The notes below the pieces were generated by a model, which was not told the origin of the DNA, did not search any database, and worked only from the letters and a program-made list of their open reading frames with translations. Made by a program: the position numbers and the translations under genes. Source: Gp6-AA40 sp964505975 (GTDB taxonomy: Bacteria > Acidobacteriota > Vicinamibacteria > Vicinamibacterales > UBA2999). From it: DNA of 24,396 bases. Of the stretch, positions 24,313 to 24,396 are shown piece after piece. Every line of letters starts with the position of its first letter. Position 1 is the first letter of the stretch. The stretch is from assembly GCA_964505975.1 (NCBI GenBank), contig CAZDLW010000055.1, positions 1-24,396 on the forward strand, written 5' to 3'.

Positions 24313-24396
24313 GTGGTCGGGCTAATCTCGACGTTGGACTGGGTGGTGATCGCGATGTACTTCCTGCTGGTCTTCGGCGTCGCGATCTGGGCGACC
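24313..24396 (+). CDS. Probable sodium:solute symporter (SSS family), 3' end beyond the window
   Basis: Only the first 28 codons are present. GTG 24313 has GGAAGAGG (24300-24307) five bases upstream. The peptide reads LISTLDWVVIAMYFLLVFGV and on into IWAT at the window edge, an N-terminal LDW motif followed by a hydrophobic helix, as in SSS-family inner-membrane symporters (sugar, sialic acid or amino acid carriers). Its position after GH97 and ASPIC genes suggests uptake of the released sugar, but this is inference from context. Other polytopic families cannot be excluded with so little sequence. The 105-base gap before it holds only a 6-bp hairpin (24260-24276) without a T tract. Confidence 0.6.
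   Translation, partial: MVGLISTLDWVVIAMYFLLVFGVAIWAT

Overview
The window is high-GC chromosomal DNA from a Gram-negative bacterium that combines SusC/SusD outer-membrane pairs, lipoprotein signal peptides and strong Shine-Dalgarno sites such as GAGGAGG. SusC/SusD pairs suggest Bacteroidota-like biology, but the GC content and the SD sites argue against typical Bacteroidota. Gemmatimonadota is the best guess (inference; no marker gene is present). No rRNA, tRNA, CRISPR array, transposase or phage gene was found.

Layout. (1) 1-2139: the 3' part of a secreted S9 prolyl-oligopeptidase-type peptidase, followed by what looks like a decayed Tat-exported small protein. (2) 2140-3110: a compact regulatory unit. 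It has a TTGACA promoter, a 27-codon leader ORF with four Tyr codons in six, a perfect Rho-independent terminator whose 5' arm can alternatively pair with the leader, and then phenylalanine 4-hydroxylase, the enzyme that makes tyrosine. This reads as a tyrosine-sensing transcription attenuator. (3) 3415-7999: SusC/SusD pair 1. (4) 8568-18203: a second SusC/SusD pair, an FG-GAP/ASPIC-UnbV lipoprotein and a PAP2/vanadium-haloperoxidase-like lipoprotein, the last three with overlapping gene ends. (5) 18197-18652, minus strand: a small lipoprotein that is only a TonB-receptor plug domain with no barrel. (6) 18797-24396: a GH97 alpha-glucosidase-type enzyme, a second ASPIC lipoprotein paralogous to the first, and the start of what looks like a sodium:solute symporter.

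Working model (inference). The two SusCD pairs import large or oligomeric ligands across the outer membrane. The ASPIC lipoproteins and the PAP2 enzyme act on the surface or in the periplasm. GH97 trims alpha-linked glucosides in the periplasm, and the symporter would carry the product across the inner membrane. The most unusual items are the Tyr leader/attenuator in front of phenylalanine hydroxylase, the stand-alone plug lipoprotein, and the SusC-SusD-ASPIC-PAP2 gene set.
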